DNA of 64,000 nucleotides from Rhynchonema sp. JSB1_4 (Eukaryota > Nematoda > Chromadorea > Monhysterida > Xyalidae), in NCBI GenBank assembly GCA_030248065.1, contig JASAMV010001101.1, forward strand, positions 27,452 through 91,451. The letters are read 5' to 3'. Under the pieces are notes generated by a model. It worked only from the letters and a program-made list of their open reading frames with translations, was not told where the DNA came from and did not search any database. The translations under genes and the position numbers were made by a program. Below, one piece after another: positions 1 to 15,000 of this stretch. How positions within the stretch are numbered: the stretch's first letter is position 1; the number at the start of each line of letters is the position of its first letter.

Positions 1-37
1 TGAAATAAATTTCTCAATCACTAACCTTTTGCTTCAG

Positions 38-3000
38 ACACCCGTCGCTTTTCGCGCGCTCGCAAACCTTCGTCACGAACCAAGCCGAGTGCGCCTTCAT
101 CATCAAAGAAGTCAAAATCGACGCCAAAATCACGCAGCAAATCCGCGGCATCATCGACCCCAGCGTCCACCAAGAACAGGACAGGCGCAGCAAAGCGTGG
201 CGCAAAAAGCGCTGCATCAACACCGGCGTCAAGGGCACGCAGTGGTTCGGCAAGGAAGAAGGGCGGCAAGACAACAGCCACACTTGAGGAGACGGTTTTG
301 ACCGAATCCGATGCCATGCAAGCGGTCGTTGTGGCGATGGAGCCGATACCGAAATCCACGCGAAAGTCCACTCGATCCAAGAAGAAAGACAAACGATATG
401 TGAAGCCCTGGGAACTGTCGGACGGTGAAGATGAAGAAGAAGCCAGACAAAGTGCGTTTCACAGTTCCCTACACATGTATTTGTGTTTGTGAAATTTATT
501 TTTCTTTTGACGTTGTGAATAAAAATAAAGGTTCATATTTTCTCTTCAGAGCTGGATTATTACTCGGATGAAGACAACGAAGATTCACGCACAAGTCCGT
601 CCGCTTTGTTTCAAGGTTTGTTAGTGGCTTTATATCTGTTGACTTTTACGAATTTACATTATTTGCAAATAACTGCAAATTTTCATTGTTAACGCGCTCA
701 TTTCAGAAAAAGCGGAGCCCGACTCTGAACCGGATGACGACAACATCTTCGATCGATTGAACGCCGATGATCTTGACCGTGCGACCACAGTGTCCTCCTT
801 GACAGATCAGGGTGAAGACGATGATGGTGAATTGGAATTCGATCAAGAATCGATTTTTGATGATAATGAAGAGGATATTGATAGAGAAGGTTTGTGCACT
901 TGGGTTTCACAACTCAGAAGCTTCATGAAAGATGTTCTATCGCGTAAAAAATGATCGCAGGTGCAGCAACGCCGCCCAACTGGCTGCTAACGCAAGCGCC
1001 TTGGGCCGAAGTGGATAACTTGCCGCCACTACAACTGCCGGAAAGTTCTGAAGACCTACTTGTTGACAATCGATTCCTGTTTGACGCCCTCGAGGCACGT
1101 TTGGAATGCAACGTTTTTTGTTGCTGTCTGTCTATATTTACTTTATTTGTGCAAATTTTTTCACACGTTCAGGTGTACGAGATGCTGCGTCGCTACCATT
1201 ATGTCGTGAAACTATCGCCGATGCTTTTTGAGGATTTCTGTGCGGCTGTGAAGGCGCAGGTGTGTTTTTCATACTGTCTTGGCTTGAGGTTTCTGTGAAT
1301 TTTATCGCACATGTTTGCAGGAGCAATCCCGTCTAATGGCCGAAACACACATGTCCTTGCTCAAAATTTGTCTCAAAGACGACGAGGAACGCGACATTCT
1401 TTACGGTCCACCGGAACTGCGCGATTCGCAATCGGTGATGTTTCAATTGATGGATGCAATGACCTATGCTGAGGTACGATTTCATTTTCATCGTGGGAAG
1501 GAATCGTTCATCTTATTTCACACTCAGATTCTGCGTCAATACGCCGAATCGCTGAGCGATTGTCCGGCCGAAGTGCTCATTTCATTGACCGAATACGACT
1601 ACCCGTTTGTGCCCATACAACGGCGATTGGGTACGAAATTAGAATCAATCTTATTTTTTTATGTTTCACATACTCATTTAACTATCCTTGTTATTTCAGG
1701 CGTGCTTCGTTGGCTGTGCGAACGGGTGATGGGAACGAAGGCATTCGAAAAAGAGATGAAGGACGAAGGGAAATTGACACACGACGAACATTGCAGGGAG
1801 TGTGGCTATGCCGGTGCGCCGGACTGGGAGTTTTTTCCTTTATGAATCATGTGCTTCACTTCTATTGCATTTATGCAATTGATGTGCCTTGATATTCAGG
1901 CGAACTGCTCGTGTGCGATGGATGTTCAGCTGGTTACCACCTAGAATGTTTGGTGCCTCCTTTGAAATCAGTGCCCGAAGGTGCCTGGTACTGCTATGTG
2001 TGTCGATTGCATCAGGTTGTTCTTCAGCTCAGCTAACACTGCTATGTTTCATTTTGTCCGCTGCGCAATGCAACCCCCACATTGTTTCTTCCAGATCCGA
2101 GGTGTCTACGACTGCATAACGGAGGAGGAGAAACTTCGCATTATGCAACGTCAGCATCGACTTGGCATTGACAGACACGGCCGACAGTACTGGTTTCTGG
2201 TGCGCAGAATTTTCGTGTGAGTGCACTTCCTGAGTTTTCAAATTTGCGCTTGGATGCAGCGGTGTCGTTGAGAAATCGAAAATTTCCCATACCCAGCCCA
2301 ATTTTCGTGAAATTTCCCATACATACCCCAAGAATCAAAAATTTCCCATACCAGGGGGGTTCTCCAAAAATTCGAAAAATTCCCATCCCCGAGGGGGTTT
2401 CTGACAAAATGACCACAAAAATCTAAAAGTACCAAAAAGTGGTCTGAAAGTGCTTAAAACAGGGTTTTCTTGCGGCAGCAAGCGATTTTTGACATTTTTG
2501 GGCGAAAAATGGTCAATTTTGGTACTTCTCGGGGTCAAAAAGTCATTTCTTAGGGGGTGCTTGTTCCAAAAGTGAAAAATTTCCCATACCCCGGCCGATT
2601 TCTCATACCCCATACCAGGGGGTAAACCCCCAACTCCCCTAACGACACCACTGCTTGGATGTGATTGTTGTGTGCCACAAACTGAAAATACTGATTTGAC
2701 AATCTTTAGTTCGATGCCCAAACCCCCTTCGGCGACGACGGACACGCCTGACATGCTGTACTACAGCACGCCCCTGCAACTGAGACTACTGTTGTCACAG
2801 TTGGATGTCGAATCATTGGAGGCGCCACTTTGTGCTGCGATCAGGGAGATTATGCCTGAGATCATGAAACAAATGCTCGTCACACAGCAATTGACCGAAC
2901 ATCGAAAGTGCACATTGCAAACGTACTTGGACGCGGTCAATGGTTGGCTTTGGGTAGTTTTTGTGGTTTTGTTAGATAACAATAGCCTGACTTTCTGTCG

Positions 3001-6000
3001 AAGAAGTAACACATTTCTATTTTCAAAAATAACAAAGTCCTTTTTTAGCTGAACTGAAAAACGCGTTGTCGATCGATCCCGAAGCTGAAACGGAAAATGT
3101 GGAGGTCGAAGTGACTGAACCGGCACCGGAATTGTTCGGCACTGATGGCAAGCCGCTGGAATTGACCAAGTATTTGGACGAGTGCTTGAAGCAGGCGACC
3201 AAGAAAGCCGCACTCGAACCGAGTATCGGCAGTGAAGGTTGATTTATTACCGCTTTGATTCAAGGTATCTGCATAATTTATCCAAGTTCTAAATGTATCT
3301 AAATGATGTCACTTCAGACGGTTCGTTGCCGTCATTCATTCGAGCCCAGGGACGTGAACAAACGGCGCCGACCAAATCCGGGGCTGCCATTGTTCGCGGT
3401 TAGCTACCACCATCCGTTCAGTTATTGAAATCTTTCAGGTAGATCTGTATTTTCAAATGAACGACTTCTTTTTCAGGCTCATATCGAGGACAATTGCAGC
3501 CAAATATAGCGAACGCTCATGTGAATCAGGTCGATGACAATTTCGAACAACCCGATCAGTATGACCTATTCAAGTTGGGCATGAACGCGCCACATGTACG
3601 GATGAGTTAGAAGCAAAGTTGCTGCTCTGATTGGTGTAAGACACTTTGAAGAATACTAAAATAATTTCTCAGGGTTATCGCAAATACGTCAACCAGTATC
3701 GTGTGAGTGACTACGCGAAAACGCCATACGATCGCACAAATGAACGTCGCCAGACCGCACAGCTCGGTCGAAAATTTTCGTTGGTTGACGAAGGAGCGTT
3801 TAACGTTGGTGTTTTGGAAGTTTTTACGTTTTTAATTTTGTTTCCTCCATTCAACTATTTATTCACAAAATCTATTCCAGTGGCCATCCTGTGTACAACC
3901 GCGTCGTGGCGTGAGCATGCCCGATTCGAACAACGAACCAGTGCAATCCATGTACCTCGACCATCACGCCGCATTGCAGACGCTGGCCAGTTCGGCGAGG
4001 GAAATGGAGTACAAACTGCCATCTGAGTTGATGCATCGTCTGTGGCCTAGGGAACGTACGTTGTGTTGGTTTTGCAAAGAGTTGACTTTGCAAAGATATA
4101 CAGGTTTTATTGTTGCAAAATGAACTGGGTGCAATTTGCACCTGACCACCTAATTTTTAATTTGTAAGTTTGAAGATTTGGGTGCAGGCACTAGAGTTAG
4201 ACAGACATTCACGGGAGCCAAAATAATATATGTACCAATTTTTTTGGCATTGGAAAAAAATAGAGGGGTTGCCTGAATTTTTACCCGCAAAAAGGGGGGT
4301 TACCCAGTTTTTTTTGGAAGGCATCGAAAGTGTCACTAAACATCATTGTGTCGTTTGTTTCCGCCCACTTGAGGCGTTTTTCACATTTTGGAATGCACAA
4401 TTCTGTTTTCTGCAATGCTGTTTGCATGCACATATACATATCATCAAGTTGGCTGACGCCGATCGCCGAGTGACACCATCACACCACATCCACATCAGAA
4501 CCTGTGCTCAAGTTCCAACAACAGTAGGTTCATTCTTAACTGTCATCATGGAGGGGGAACAGACGTCCTCCCCAGCAGTGCTGTGGCTACTTTGGCGGGG
4601 CGGATGCGGTACATAGGGGGTAAAATCCGGGTCGGGTTGGGGTAGTGTACCTGGAATCAGTGCTGTGGCTACTTTGGCGGGGCGGGTAGGGTACATAGGT
4701 GGAAAAAATCGGGGCGGGTAGGGGGGTAGTGTACCTGGGATTTTGGGGGGAAATCTGGTTTGGGGGGAGAGGGGGAAGATTTTTCGGGGCGGGTAGGGTA
4801 CAACACAAGTTTTTTCGGGTGCCTGTTTTTATGTACTAAAAAGTACATATATCAGCGCAAGATTTTTTGCACTTTTTAGGGTTTTCGGTCGAAATTTGGG
4901 CATTTTTGACCGAAAGATGGGCATTTTGAGGGTAAAAATCGGGGCTGGTAGGGTACCAGGGCGGGGCGGGTAGGGGTAGGGTACCAGAGCGGGGCGGGTA
5001 GGGGGGTAGCGTACCAGGCCGGGGGCGGGTAGGGTACCATCAGTGTAGTTCCTGGGGGGAGGGGGGGTCCCCCCTAAGGTACACTAACCGCCGCGACCAA
5101 GGTACACTAGTACACTAACCGCCGCGCCAGGTACACTAACCGCCTCAATTTTTGCCTAAAATAGGCAATCCTAGGTCTAAAATGGGCATTTTTGGGCCTA
5201 AAACGGGTGATTTTTAGGTCGATGTTATCAAAAGTCGCCAAAATACCCTTTTTATGGAGAATTTTTTCCAAAAAGGGCCAAAAATCGGTCAAATTTTTCA
5301 CCTCAAAAAGCGACTTTTTCCTGAATTTGGGTCTTCCCCCCCCCCCTTCCCCCCCAGGTAGGTACACTAACCGCCGCACGGAAAAAAGGGATAGGTACAC
5401 TAACCACCGCGCCGGACCAGGAACTACACTGGGTACCATTGGGGGGGACCCCCACCCCCCCCCCAGCCACAGCACTGCCTGGAATTATAGAGGGACTCAG
5501 TTTGGGGGAGGGGGAGATTTTTCGAGGCAGGTAGGGTACATACAAGTTTTTTTGGGGGCCTACTTTTATGTGCTATAAAGTACTACATGTATATCGCGCG
5601 CAGCGCGCAATTTTTTGCACTTTTAAGGGTTTTCAGCCGAAATTTTGGCATTTTTGACCAAAAAAATGGGCATTTTGAGGAGAAAAATCGGGGCGGGTAG
5701 GGTACCAACCAACCAAACCAGAGTGGGGCGGGTAGGGAGTAGTGTACCAGGTCTGGGCGGGCGGGTAGGACACCATTGGGGGACCCCACTACCCCCAGCC
5801 ACAGCACTGCCCCCCAGGCCCCAGGAACTACACTGAGTGGAATATGATGCACATGATACACGCTAAAGGGATCGGGGAGGTGTGCCCCACCATCCCTGCA
5901 CTTAAAGTTCCTGCTGGCAAAAGCACACTCATGACGTGGTGTTGGCCGGGGTCAGTGAACACACTGCAGCGGGGGTGACAGTGTGCGTCAACCTTAACAT

Positions 6001-9000
6001 GCGTAAAAATGCGTTTTTCAACATTGAAGTTTTCCAGAAATTTAGGGGGGTTGCCGAGTTTTCAAAAAAAATTTGGTACATATATTACATAGGTACATAT
6101 ATTAAAATAATATATGTAACTCCCAAAATAATATATGTAACAAATTACATATATTACATATATTTGTGAATGTCTGGAGTTAGAGGTCCAGGGGGTACCC
6201 GACACTCGGCTCGACATCTGAGAAAAACGCCGCCCGATACCCGACGGTTCTAAAAATACCCAACACCTGACATCTAGTTTTGAACCAAACACGGACAAAA
6301 TTTTGCTCATTCTAATGCAATTTTTGGCTCAATTTACTGAGTTCAAGTTTTTTGAAACGAAATAAATACCAGAATGTCACATACTGCGCCTTCAGAAACA
6401 TTTGATTTGAAAAAAAATTTTCTCTCAAAACTTCTTCTGTCAGCAAAACTGATGTCTTGAACCGCAAGTGGGTTTTTTGGGACTCGACACCCTGCATTTG
6501 GAGGCGCCCGACACTTAGACTTTTTGGGACCCTATATCCGACATCTCTCTAACCCTAGCGAGCACAATTTTTGCCAAAAGACACAAATTCATTGTTTTTG
6601 CTTCGTGTTTTGGTTAAAACCGCATAGCAATGCAAACACAACAAAGTAGTCGATTTAAAAAGTTTCCAAAGAACTGGTTGTACTGTATGTATGTGGATAT
6701 GACTGATTTCAACGATCGTGAAGCTTGTTCGTTGTCAAAAAGGGTGAAGGTGATCGATTGATGAAATCAGTTATTTGTATTTTTCGTCGCCGTGTGGCTT
6801 ATTAAATTAATGAGATAATAATTAATAATAATAATTAAATTAATCAATTAAACTGAAGGAAACAGGGTTTTTATATGCATCACGGATCACCCAAAACATT
6901 TACGTCTGTCCGTTTTCAAAGTTCGATTCCGATACCGGCCAGTGATTGATTGATCTAAGTAGTCAATCTCGCCTTCGCACAGGTGGCGTGCGACTGCATC
7001 GTATCCTTCGCAGTCCGACCGAGACGGCCGACGTGGCACAACAACTGGTCGAGTTCGAGACCTGTGTGCGATCGTGTGCGTTCATGAAACCGTGGCAGCA
7101 CGCGTTGGGACACACAAAGTTGGAGCGAATGACGGGTGAACAGCGCGAGGAACGACAGAAATGGGAGAAGAAGGACAAGCAGAGGATCAGGGTAGGTGCA
7201 TGAACTCTGCCTGTCGGATATTGTTGGTTTTTATTTGAAAAGTCATGTGTGAGCTGAAGTGAATCTAGACGTATTTCACCACTGTAGGAGCAGCTGGCAG
7301 CCGACAGTCACGATGAATCGAACGAGCTGGTCTGGGTGAAATACACGAAAACCGGTGGGCCGCCGAAACACGCCATTTGGAAATTGAGGGATGAACACTA
7401 TCGCGTCAATGGTAATCTGCTGTTTTTTCTCATTTTGGACATTATATTCTAACGATTTTGATGATTTATCTGAACTTGTCCCCAGGATTCCGAACATTCG
7501 GCGGTTGGATGTTTGTCGGCAAGACACGTGTGCCACGACGTGAGCCCGGTGTGAGCATACAACCGCTCAATAGACAGCGACAGCAGAGGAATATTGACGG
7601 CATCGCGACCAAATTGTTGGAGAAACGACAGGTTGTTTTTTTTGTATTTCATGATGTTGTCAAGCACACTGATTTTTTTAACTTTCAGTTTGTGCTACTT
7701 TTTGTTTTTCGTATTTGCAATCCACAAGCAGTATGGTTGTTTTTATTCATGCCTTCTGCCGGTCCTATGGTAGCCGCGAAACATTTCTGAAGTGGCATAG
7801 TTCTTGTTGTTGCAGCTGAAGACTGCAGATTTGTGTATAGATTTCGCAGTTCTATGCAGTGTATGGTGTATGTGCATCAATCATGACAATCTTGAAAGAA
7901 TCCTATAAAGGTTGTCGGAATTGTGTTTCCCACCCACCAATCACACGTCCGCCTGCTCTATGTCAAAATACTCAGTTTCGTCCTGCAGGATGAATGGCGT
8001 ACAACGGTGCGTGATCGCGAACGTGTGGTGCGTGCCACGTGCTACAGTCCACAATGTCGCACGCTCGCAAATGTGCCACCGGTTTGTGGACCGAAATCGG
8101 CTGATCAGAAATGCATCAGGTGAGTAAAAGCTCTGTGACATTTGTTTTTTTCGCAAAACATCTTACCCACCTAATGTTTCACCCATGTATCACAGTGCGC
8201 TATGTCGAATGGAGCAATCCAAGTGCGCTGATGTGCTACCAGAGGACACAGCTGGTGTTGTGCACGCGATCGAACGCAAACGCAGCTCGTTCGTGCCCGA
8301 CAAAGACAAGGAGCTGGGGAAGAGAAAACCGTATCCGTTGCCGGACACGCATGATTACAGGTATAGTAACACAACGCCACAACACGAGCCTGATTTCGGA
8401 GGTGGCAGACTGATGAAGCATTCAGACGTGGCTGCTGATTTGGGAAACGTTACACGTTGTGGAATACATCGTGGTGCATGAGGATTTTCTTTTTCTTTGC
8501 GTTTCGCTAGTACGCCCCCTCCGAAATTGGGCTCGTGTTGGCGTGGTTTGCCTTTACGTTTTATCTTGTTCCTCATTCTTTTCAAACAAATTCCCATTTT
8601 TGCAGAGCGCACACATCGGGCGTGATCAGTGCGTTGATCCTGCCGCCACGCGTGCTGCGTCGAATGGCACGCACAGCGGGAATGAATGAGAAAGTGGAAA
8701 TAGTCGGATTCCATCCCACTGCCAAAAACAACCAACAGGTGCGTCGCATTTTGTTCACCTACATGGTAGTCTTCAATTATTTGTTTTATTTTTTTTGTTT
8801 TATTTTGTTTGTTTTATTTTATCTTTATTTCAGCAACAATCTCGTTAGATTAATTAGGTGTCCATAAAATATTTTTAGGTGTGGCCTCTGCCATGCGCTC
8901 GTCCGTTACTGCACACAATCTGGAACTACCAGACGCAATTGCGTGCCACAAGTCTGCACGCAGTGGCCTACTCGTTGCGGTTGTTGTGGGCAAACCTGAA

Positions 9001-12000
9001 TTGGGAAGACGCACTCGACGACCCGCCAAAGGTTGGGTTTGGTTGTTGCCCATTGTGATTTTTAGTGGCAATCTTTGTATTACAGATGAAACACCCCGGC
9101 CTGCCGTTCTGCGTGATTCACAATTCCGAGAACGACCAACAGCGAACGGTGGGGTTCAAAGTTATTTGTTTTTGTGGTATTCAGTACCTTTTACTCATTT
9201 ATTTTTTTACAGGTAATGGGCCACCTGGAGTTGGGTCCGCACGGTCTGGTGACGAAATTCACGGTTCGCATTGACGAGGTGCCGATTGACGCAGTGATGG
9301 AATTGGAAAAGGGACAGAATAAATCGAGGAAACGGAAAAAGAAGGGAGAACCAAGCATCAAACGTTTGTTGCATTGTCTGCTGCCACCACTAAACGTGGC
9401 CAATATTTCGCAATTTTTATGCCACGACTTTTTCAGAACGCGAGCACGATATGATTCCGTTTGATGAACTGTACCAGAACTTTACTCGACGCTACGAACA
9501 AGTGACCGATCTGGACTTGAATGTTGGCGTTGTTCTCGTTTGAATTTGCTTTTGGTCTGATCCAAAACTAAACTGAAAATTTGTGAATTGTGATTGCAGC
9601 TGTGGGAGGTGATTATGTTCTGGAAACGTTGGAACAAGAAGGAGGTCGAACGACAACAACAGGAGAAGATCCAGGCACAACAACAGATGCGCATGCAACA
9701 GGTGCCCGACACGACCAGGCCGGGGGCGATATTGGCATTCAGACCACCAGGTTGGGGACTACATCATTCGCGTGTTCGTGTTGAAAACCTATCGTTTATT
9801 GAAACGTTCGGCACACAATAAATTTTCCACAGGTGTGGTGCCGTTCGGTCAGGCACGTGGCAACATTACGGTACCGGTGCCGAAAAGTCGACTGCGTGCC
9901 GGAGCAGGCGGTGTTATGCCGACTTTCCAGAAAGGTGCGCAGTTTTTGTGTTCATGCAGAGTCTCGCAACAGAATTTTCACAGTTTTGTTCGGGTGAAAG
10001 AATGTAAAAAAATTGTTTTTGTTCACTGCTTCCGCTGGCCTCATGCTACCCGCGAAATATCTTCTTTTTCGTGGTAAATTTTTGCCTGTGCTAGTGCAGT
10101 GTGATAGTGGGAAGCTTTTTTTGCAACACCCTGTGCTGAATTGTCACTTGCGCCATGCCATCCGCCTTTCCATTTCAGGCACGGTCGTGATCTCATCGCG
10201 TGGCGGTGTCGGCGGTCAGGTGGTTGCCCCCGGTCGTGCCCTGTACCGTCAGGTGCCACGTGCGCCTGCCACGGATAATCGCAATCCATCAGCCCCGTCA
10301 CCCATCGTTGGACGACAACGAGTGGTAAAACTGCCGGGAGGACAGGTTGGTGATCACGTTCATTTGAGTGTGCTGTGTTTTTCTGAATATTTGTTGCGAC
10401 ATTTCACTGTTGTGTTTGCAGACAATGATGTTGCCGCCACGTCGTGTGGCCGGCGGTGCCCTGACGCCTGTGCGCGTCAGTAGTGGCTCACGACTGGTGC
10501 CGCAACAACCACAAAGTGGCATGGTCAGGTGTGTAGATAAGTTTGGATTCGGTGTGCATACTGTGATTCTTTGTAGCACTTTTGGCTCGATGGGGTAAAG
10601 CCTTTTGCATGCTGGAAGAGGTTTGGCTAATATTTTGGTTTCCAATCTGCCGTTAATCACATAAGTTTCATTCAACAATAAACTATATCTTTATGGGACC
10701 GAAAATTGCGGTCCCGATGATGCCACTATAAGGACTGTGCCTTGATATGGTATCGACTTGTCGTCCTAAGTTGCACCTAAAAGAGTTAACATTTGCCTAA
10801 ATTGCGATGGATATACGTCCACTATTTGTGTGTGCAGAGTGGTAACGGCGCGCACAATGACCGGCGGTACCCGCCAAATGACCGTGCCCATCGGTGCATC
10901 ACCGCGTGTCGCACAACAACGCGCACAATCGAAACTGCCCAGGGTGGGCGCACTCAGGATCAATGGCAACGAGCTCATCAAAGTCATGGTTGGTGGTCCT
11001 GGGGATTTGTTTGGTTGTAAATTTTTCTTCACTGTAATTTTCGGATCTTGTTTGAACTTTACGTCAGTCAGCCCATAGTACTAAGTTTAAAAATGGAACT
11101 CCGGCACCTTGATCCAAGCACTCTGCGCTGTTTTGACCCAAATTCAGATGTCGGATTGTCCCTTTGGCACCTGACAGTGACCGTTTTGAGTGTCTGTGGC
11201 GCTCAGTTCTGTTTGAAACGAAAACACTAATTTCAATGGTCATTGTTCCAGATCGTGCCGGTTCACGCCATCGGTGATAGTGGTGAGTTGATCTTGCCGT
11301 GCCAACCGCCGAGTCAAACCCCGTATCCGATGTGGTTACAAATGCCTGATGGTGGACTGAAACCGTGGAATGAGACAATTACCGATCCGGTCGTAGTCGA
11401 TGAGACGATCATGGAGGAATATCAGGTTTTTCAGGCTTTATGGCAGGTGTCAAGTAGGTTGTCGGATTGGACACGACACGTGACATTTTGTGTTAATAAT
11501 TTCTTGAAATTTACTGATGCCACTCATTAAACACGAAAACCATATGACGAACTTGGGATCGATCCGATCACCAAGTTTTACACAGGCACTGATGTTTGAA
11601 TGCAATTCACCAGAATAATCATGATTTTCATTGACAGAACCCGTTGATCACAAGCCAACAAACGCAAGGCGCCGTGACCGCACGCGTTATCGGTCATCAA
11701 CCGATCACATCGCAGCAGTCGGATATGGCACGGCGACATGCATTGAGGATGAGACTGCAACAATCGGCTAGGCAGAGCAATTTGGATGGTGAGTGGGACT
11801 GGATGCGGTCGTTTATTAATGTATAGCTCCAATGAAAAAAGTTTCACAGCTTAAATTTTGCACTTTTTTTCTCTTACGCACGAGACTATCTGGCGATGTA
11901 GCACGCAGTGGCGATGAACTGATGCACACCGTCGGTAAAAACAAGTCAAGGACTGGCAATCAGTGGCACTTCGCACAAATCACGTGATCCATTGAATTAT

Positions 12001-15000
12001 GACACTTTATTTATTTGTGTAAATTGCTGTGCAGGCGACGTAGACGATGACGAAGAAGAAGTGGACGTCGACGGTGAAACATCATCCAATCATGCAATCA
12101 CGCCCCAACACAGTGTGTTCATGAGTCCGATGTCGGCCGGCGCTGTGATGAGTCCGAGCAAGGACCCGATGTTGGGGGCTGAAGGTGTGCCATCTTATAC
12201 TCTGATTCATTTGTGATCGACTGTGCTTGTACGAATTTTGATGTGCCAGATTCGTCCGGTCAATTCGACGACAACAGTGACCTGAATCTGCTCGCGTCGA
12301 CGGCTCTGTCATCGGCCTCTCCCGCTCCGCAACAACTCAGAATCGTGCCCCGATGTGTGTTTTTGAGTGTGATTGCGGCCATATGATGCTTTCGGACCTC
12401 TGTACGATCTAATTTCTCGGTCGTGTTTGCAGCACCGTTCAATCGCCTGACGCCCTACAGTCCACGAGGCGGTCAACTGCCGATGCGACAGGTACGTGGT
12501 GCGACGATCACTAATCGGCTGGGATCACCACTCGTGGCTGGTGTTCGATCGAGGGAACAAGCGGAAAGGGTGCTCACACAGCAAATACATGATGCGCGCA
12601 CGAGGATGTCGACTGGTAAGGAATGGGGAATTTTCCCTTTTCCTACTTTATTCGACGTATTAGATTTAGAAGTCCAGCTGTCAGGTGACTAAAATATGGG
12701 CGATTTTCTGTTTGTGTGCAAAAAATTGCACAGAGAACTGGATGCCCCACAATACACACTTGCACCCCCATTACTTGTTTTTCAGATTTTGATGACGAAG
12801 ATTTCGATATATCCGGACAGTACACACCGTCGCCCTCTGTGAGACCGTACAGGTGCTTTTTTGTTTGTTTCATGGACCTTGGACATCGGAGCTTTGTATT
12901 TTTTGATATACTCCGCCATGTAAATCACAAAATTTCATTCCTACCTTTCTGACCACACAGTGGCAGTGGCACGTATCGCACGATGCAGCCATCGATGGGC
13001 CGACTCCCATTCGAACCATTGATCCCCGGTCGAAAACTCGACCCAGACCAGGAACGCATGCGCGCTTGTCGACTTGTGAGTGAGATCTGGAGCGATATTG
13101 TTATTGTCAGAAACAAATAATGACTTTTTGCTGTTTTTAGGTGTTGGAAAATATCGTACAAAAGGTTGTGCGACGTGATGAACGCGAGAAGCAGCGGGAA
13201 TTCAAAGAGAGGGAGCGTGAGGAGAAACGGATTCGTAAAGTTGAAGCCGATCGAGTTTATCGGTAAGACATGGGCATTACTGTAAATTTTGTCTTTTTTA
13301 TTAACTGAAGCAACAAACAAAACGTTTCAAATCAACGCTGTCAGAGCGCGTCGTGCATTCCGAATGCGAATTGATCGTGAGATCGACGATCATGTGGTGC
13401 AGATGCGACGGGAGATTACGAAACGACGAAAAATGGTGGAGCGATACTGTGAACGACAGTGCGGGGTTTGTGCAGTTTGATGGTGGCGAAAGTGCTTTTC
13501 ATTGATGAAGATGTTCATTTTAAATTGTTATAGTTTATTTTAATTTTACTGTAATGATGACCGTAACCTCAGATCACGCTGGAACAAGCGAAAGCAATCG
13601 AAAAGGGCGTGCCGCTGAAAGAGATCGAGGAAATGCAAACACCCCAGCAGTCCGTCCGACGTACGTACAATGCTTCATGATTCATTTTTTATTTATTTTG
13701 ACTCCTTTTCCTTTCCTACTCATACTGTCGAAATAGATGGACCTCAGTCGCAATGCAAACCAATATATTCACATTATCTTGATTCTGCAGACGGCGGCAG
13801 TCGTATGGATCATTCGTTTACGCCTGTCGGTCAAATGGATCGTGTGCCGAATGTGCGTGTGGTCGAGAGCATGGACGAGGCACGTGGATCGTGATTTTCA
13901 ATGAATCATTTGCAAATTCCCTTTATTTGCTCATTTTATGTGCAATAGCAACAGCCAGTACTTAAACTTTCAACTCATCCATTCTGCAGGTTGCACAAGC
14001 GTCAGCCGATCTGGAGCGTTCTTTCCAAGGCCCGCGACCGATCGATGAACCGTTCTCGTACAAACGTATGATGTCCGGTGGCAGCAGCACAGCCGGCAGT
14101 GATGTGATGAAGGAACGTAACAAACACGTCGGCTACATGATCGGCAAGAGTGGCAGGAAACGCGGGCGACCGCGCAAACATAGCATAGGTACTTGTGGGT
14201 ATAGTCCAACCACGAACTCATGAGACGACTTATTTTGAAGTTGACTTGAACGGATCCAATAATGTTCTAGTTCCACGTATTTGTGTGTTGAACGACGTTG
14301 CTGTTTGCGTAAGCACGCAACAAATTGAGGTCAGCCAGCTGGAACTTGTCATCATGTCTCTCAGCCCAATCTCTTTCTTTTGTTTGCGAAAACCCGTGTA
14401 GCCGGCGCATTTTTGAATCTGGCCAAGCAACCTTTAAAAAGAGCGTCTCATGAGCACGTGGCTGGAGTATACTTGCTTGTTTGTTGCTTGTTATCTTCAC
14501 TTCACAGTTCACACGCTTTTTGTTTGTAAGACAACGGTGACCGGTACGGTTAGGGTATCCTGTCTTGGTCATATCCATGTGAATTCCACATCAGGCGATT
14601 TCGATGTCGTTTTTGAAAATAAAAATCTTTTTCCTTATCAAACAGTAATTCTCGAAATATCCGTGATAAGAAAAGTCACTCTGTGATCGAGGTCAGAAAG
14701 CCGATCCCGACCGATAATTAATTTTTATCAACCTTGTGTGTATTATTTTCTCCAACAGACATATCACCGGATTCATCGATCGCCGAGCCATCGCCAAAGA
14801 AGCAGAAACCGCCCAGTCCAGTCAAGCCACTGAAACCGCAGCCACAGCCCCAAGTGGCTGCACCACCGAAACCCAAGCACGATCAACTCTCTGCGCCAAC
14901 CAAGCAGACTGCGAAGACCGAGGATGAACGAATACGCGATCTGTTGGACCCGAACGCTCGACATTGTGTCTGTCGCACCAAATACGATCGCACAAAGTTG

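Larger units (their letters stand above)
4576..5809. mobile_element. hAT-like MITE, outer member of a nested stack
   Basis: The ends are CAGTGCTGTGGCTAC and its complement GCCACAGCACTG. The flanks CTCCCCAG (4568-4575) and CCCCCCAG (5810-5817) match at 7 of 8 bases, consistent with an older target duplication. The arms consist of many copies of a GGGGCGGGTAGGGTAC-type unit. It contains the element at 4658-5477. No protein-coding capacity was seen. Confidence 0.75.
4200..6165. repeat. Outer inverted-repeat element enclosing a nested stack of MITEs
   Basis: The motif ATATATGTACCAATTTTTTTGG followed by GGGGTTGCC at about 4226-4280 recurs inverted at about 6047-6110. Between the two lies the nested hAT stack described in the next three entries. 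I read the pair as ends of an older element into which the others jumped. The true outer limits are not clear because the right side runs into AT-rich palindromes (6080-6165). It lies in the 2.9-kb BPTF intron 4056-6982. Confidence 0.45.
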
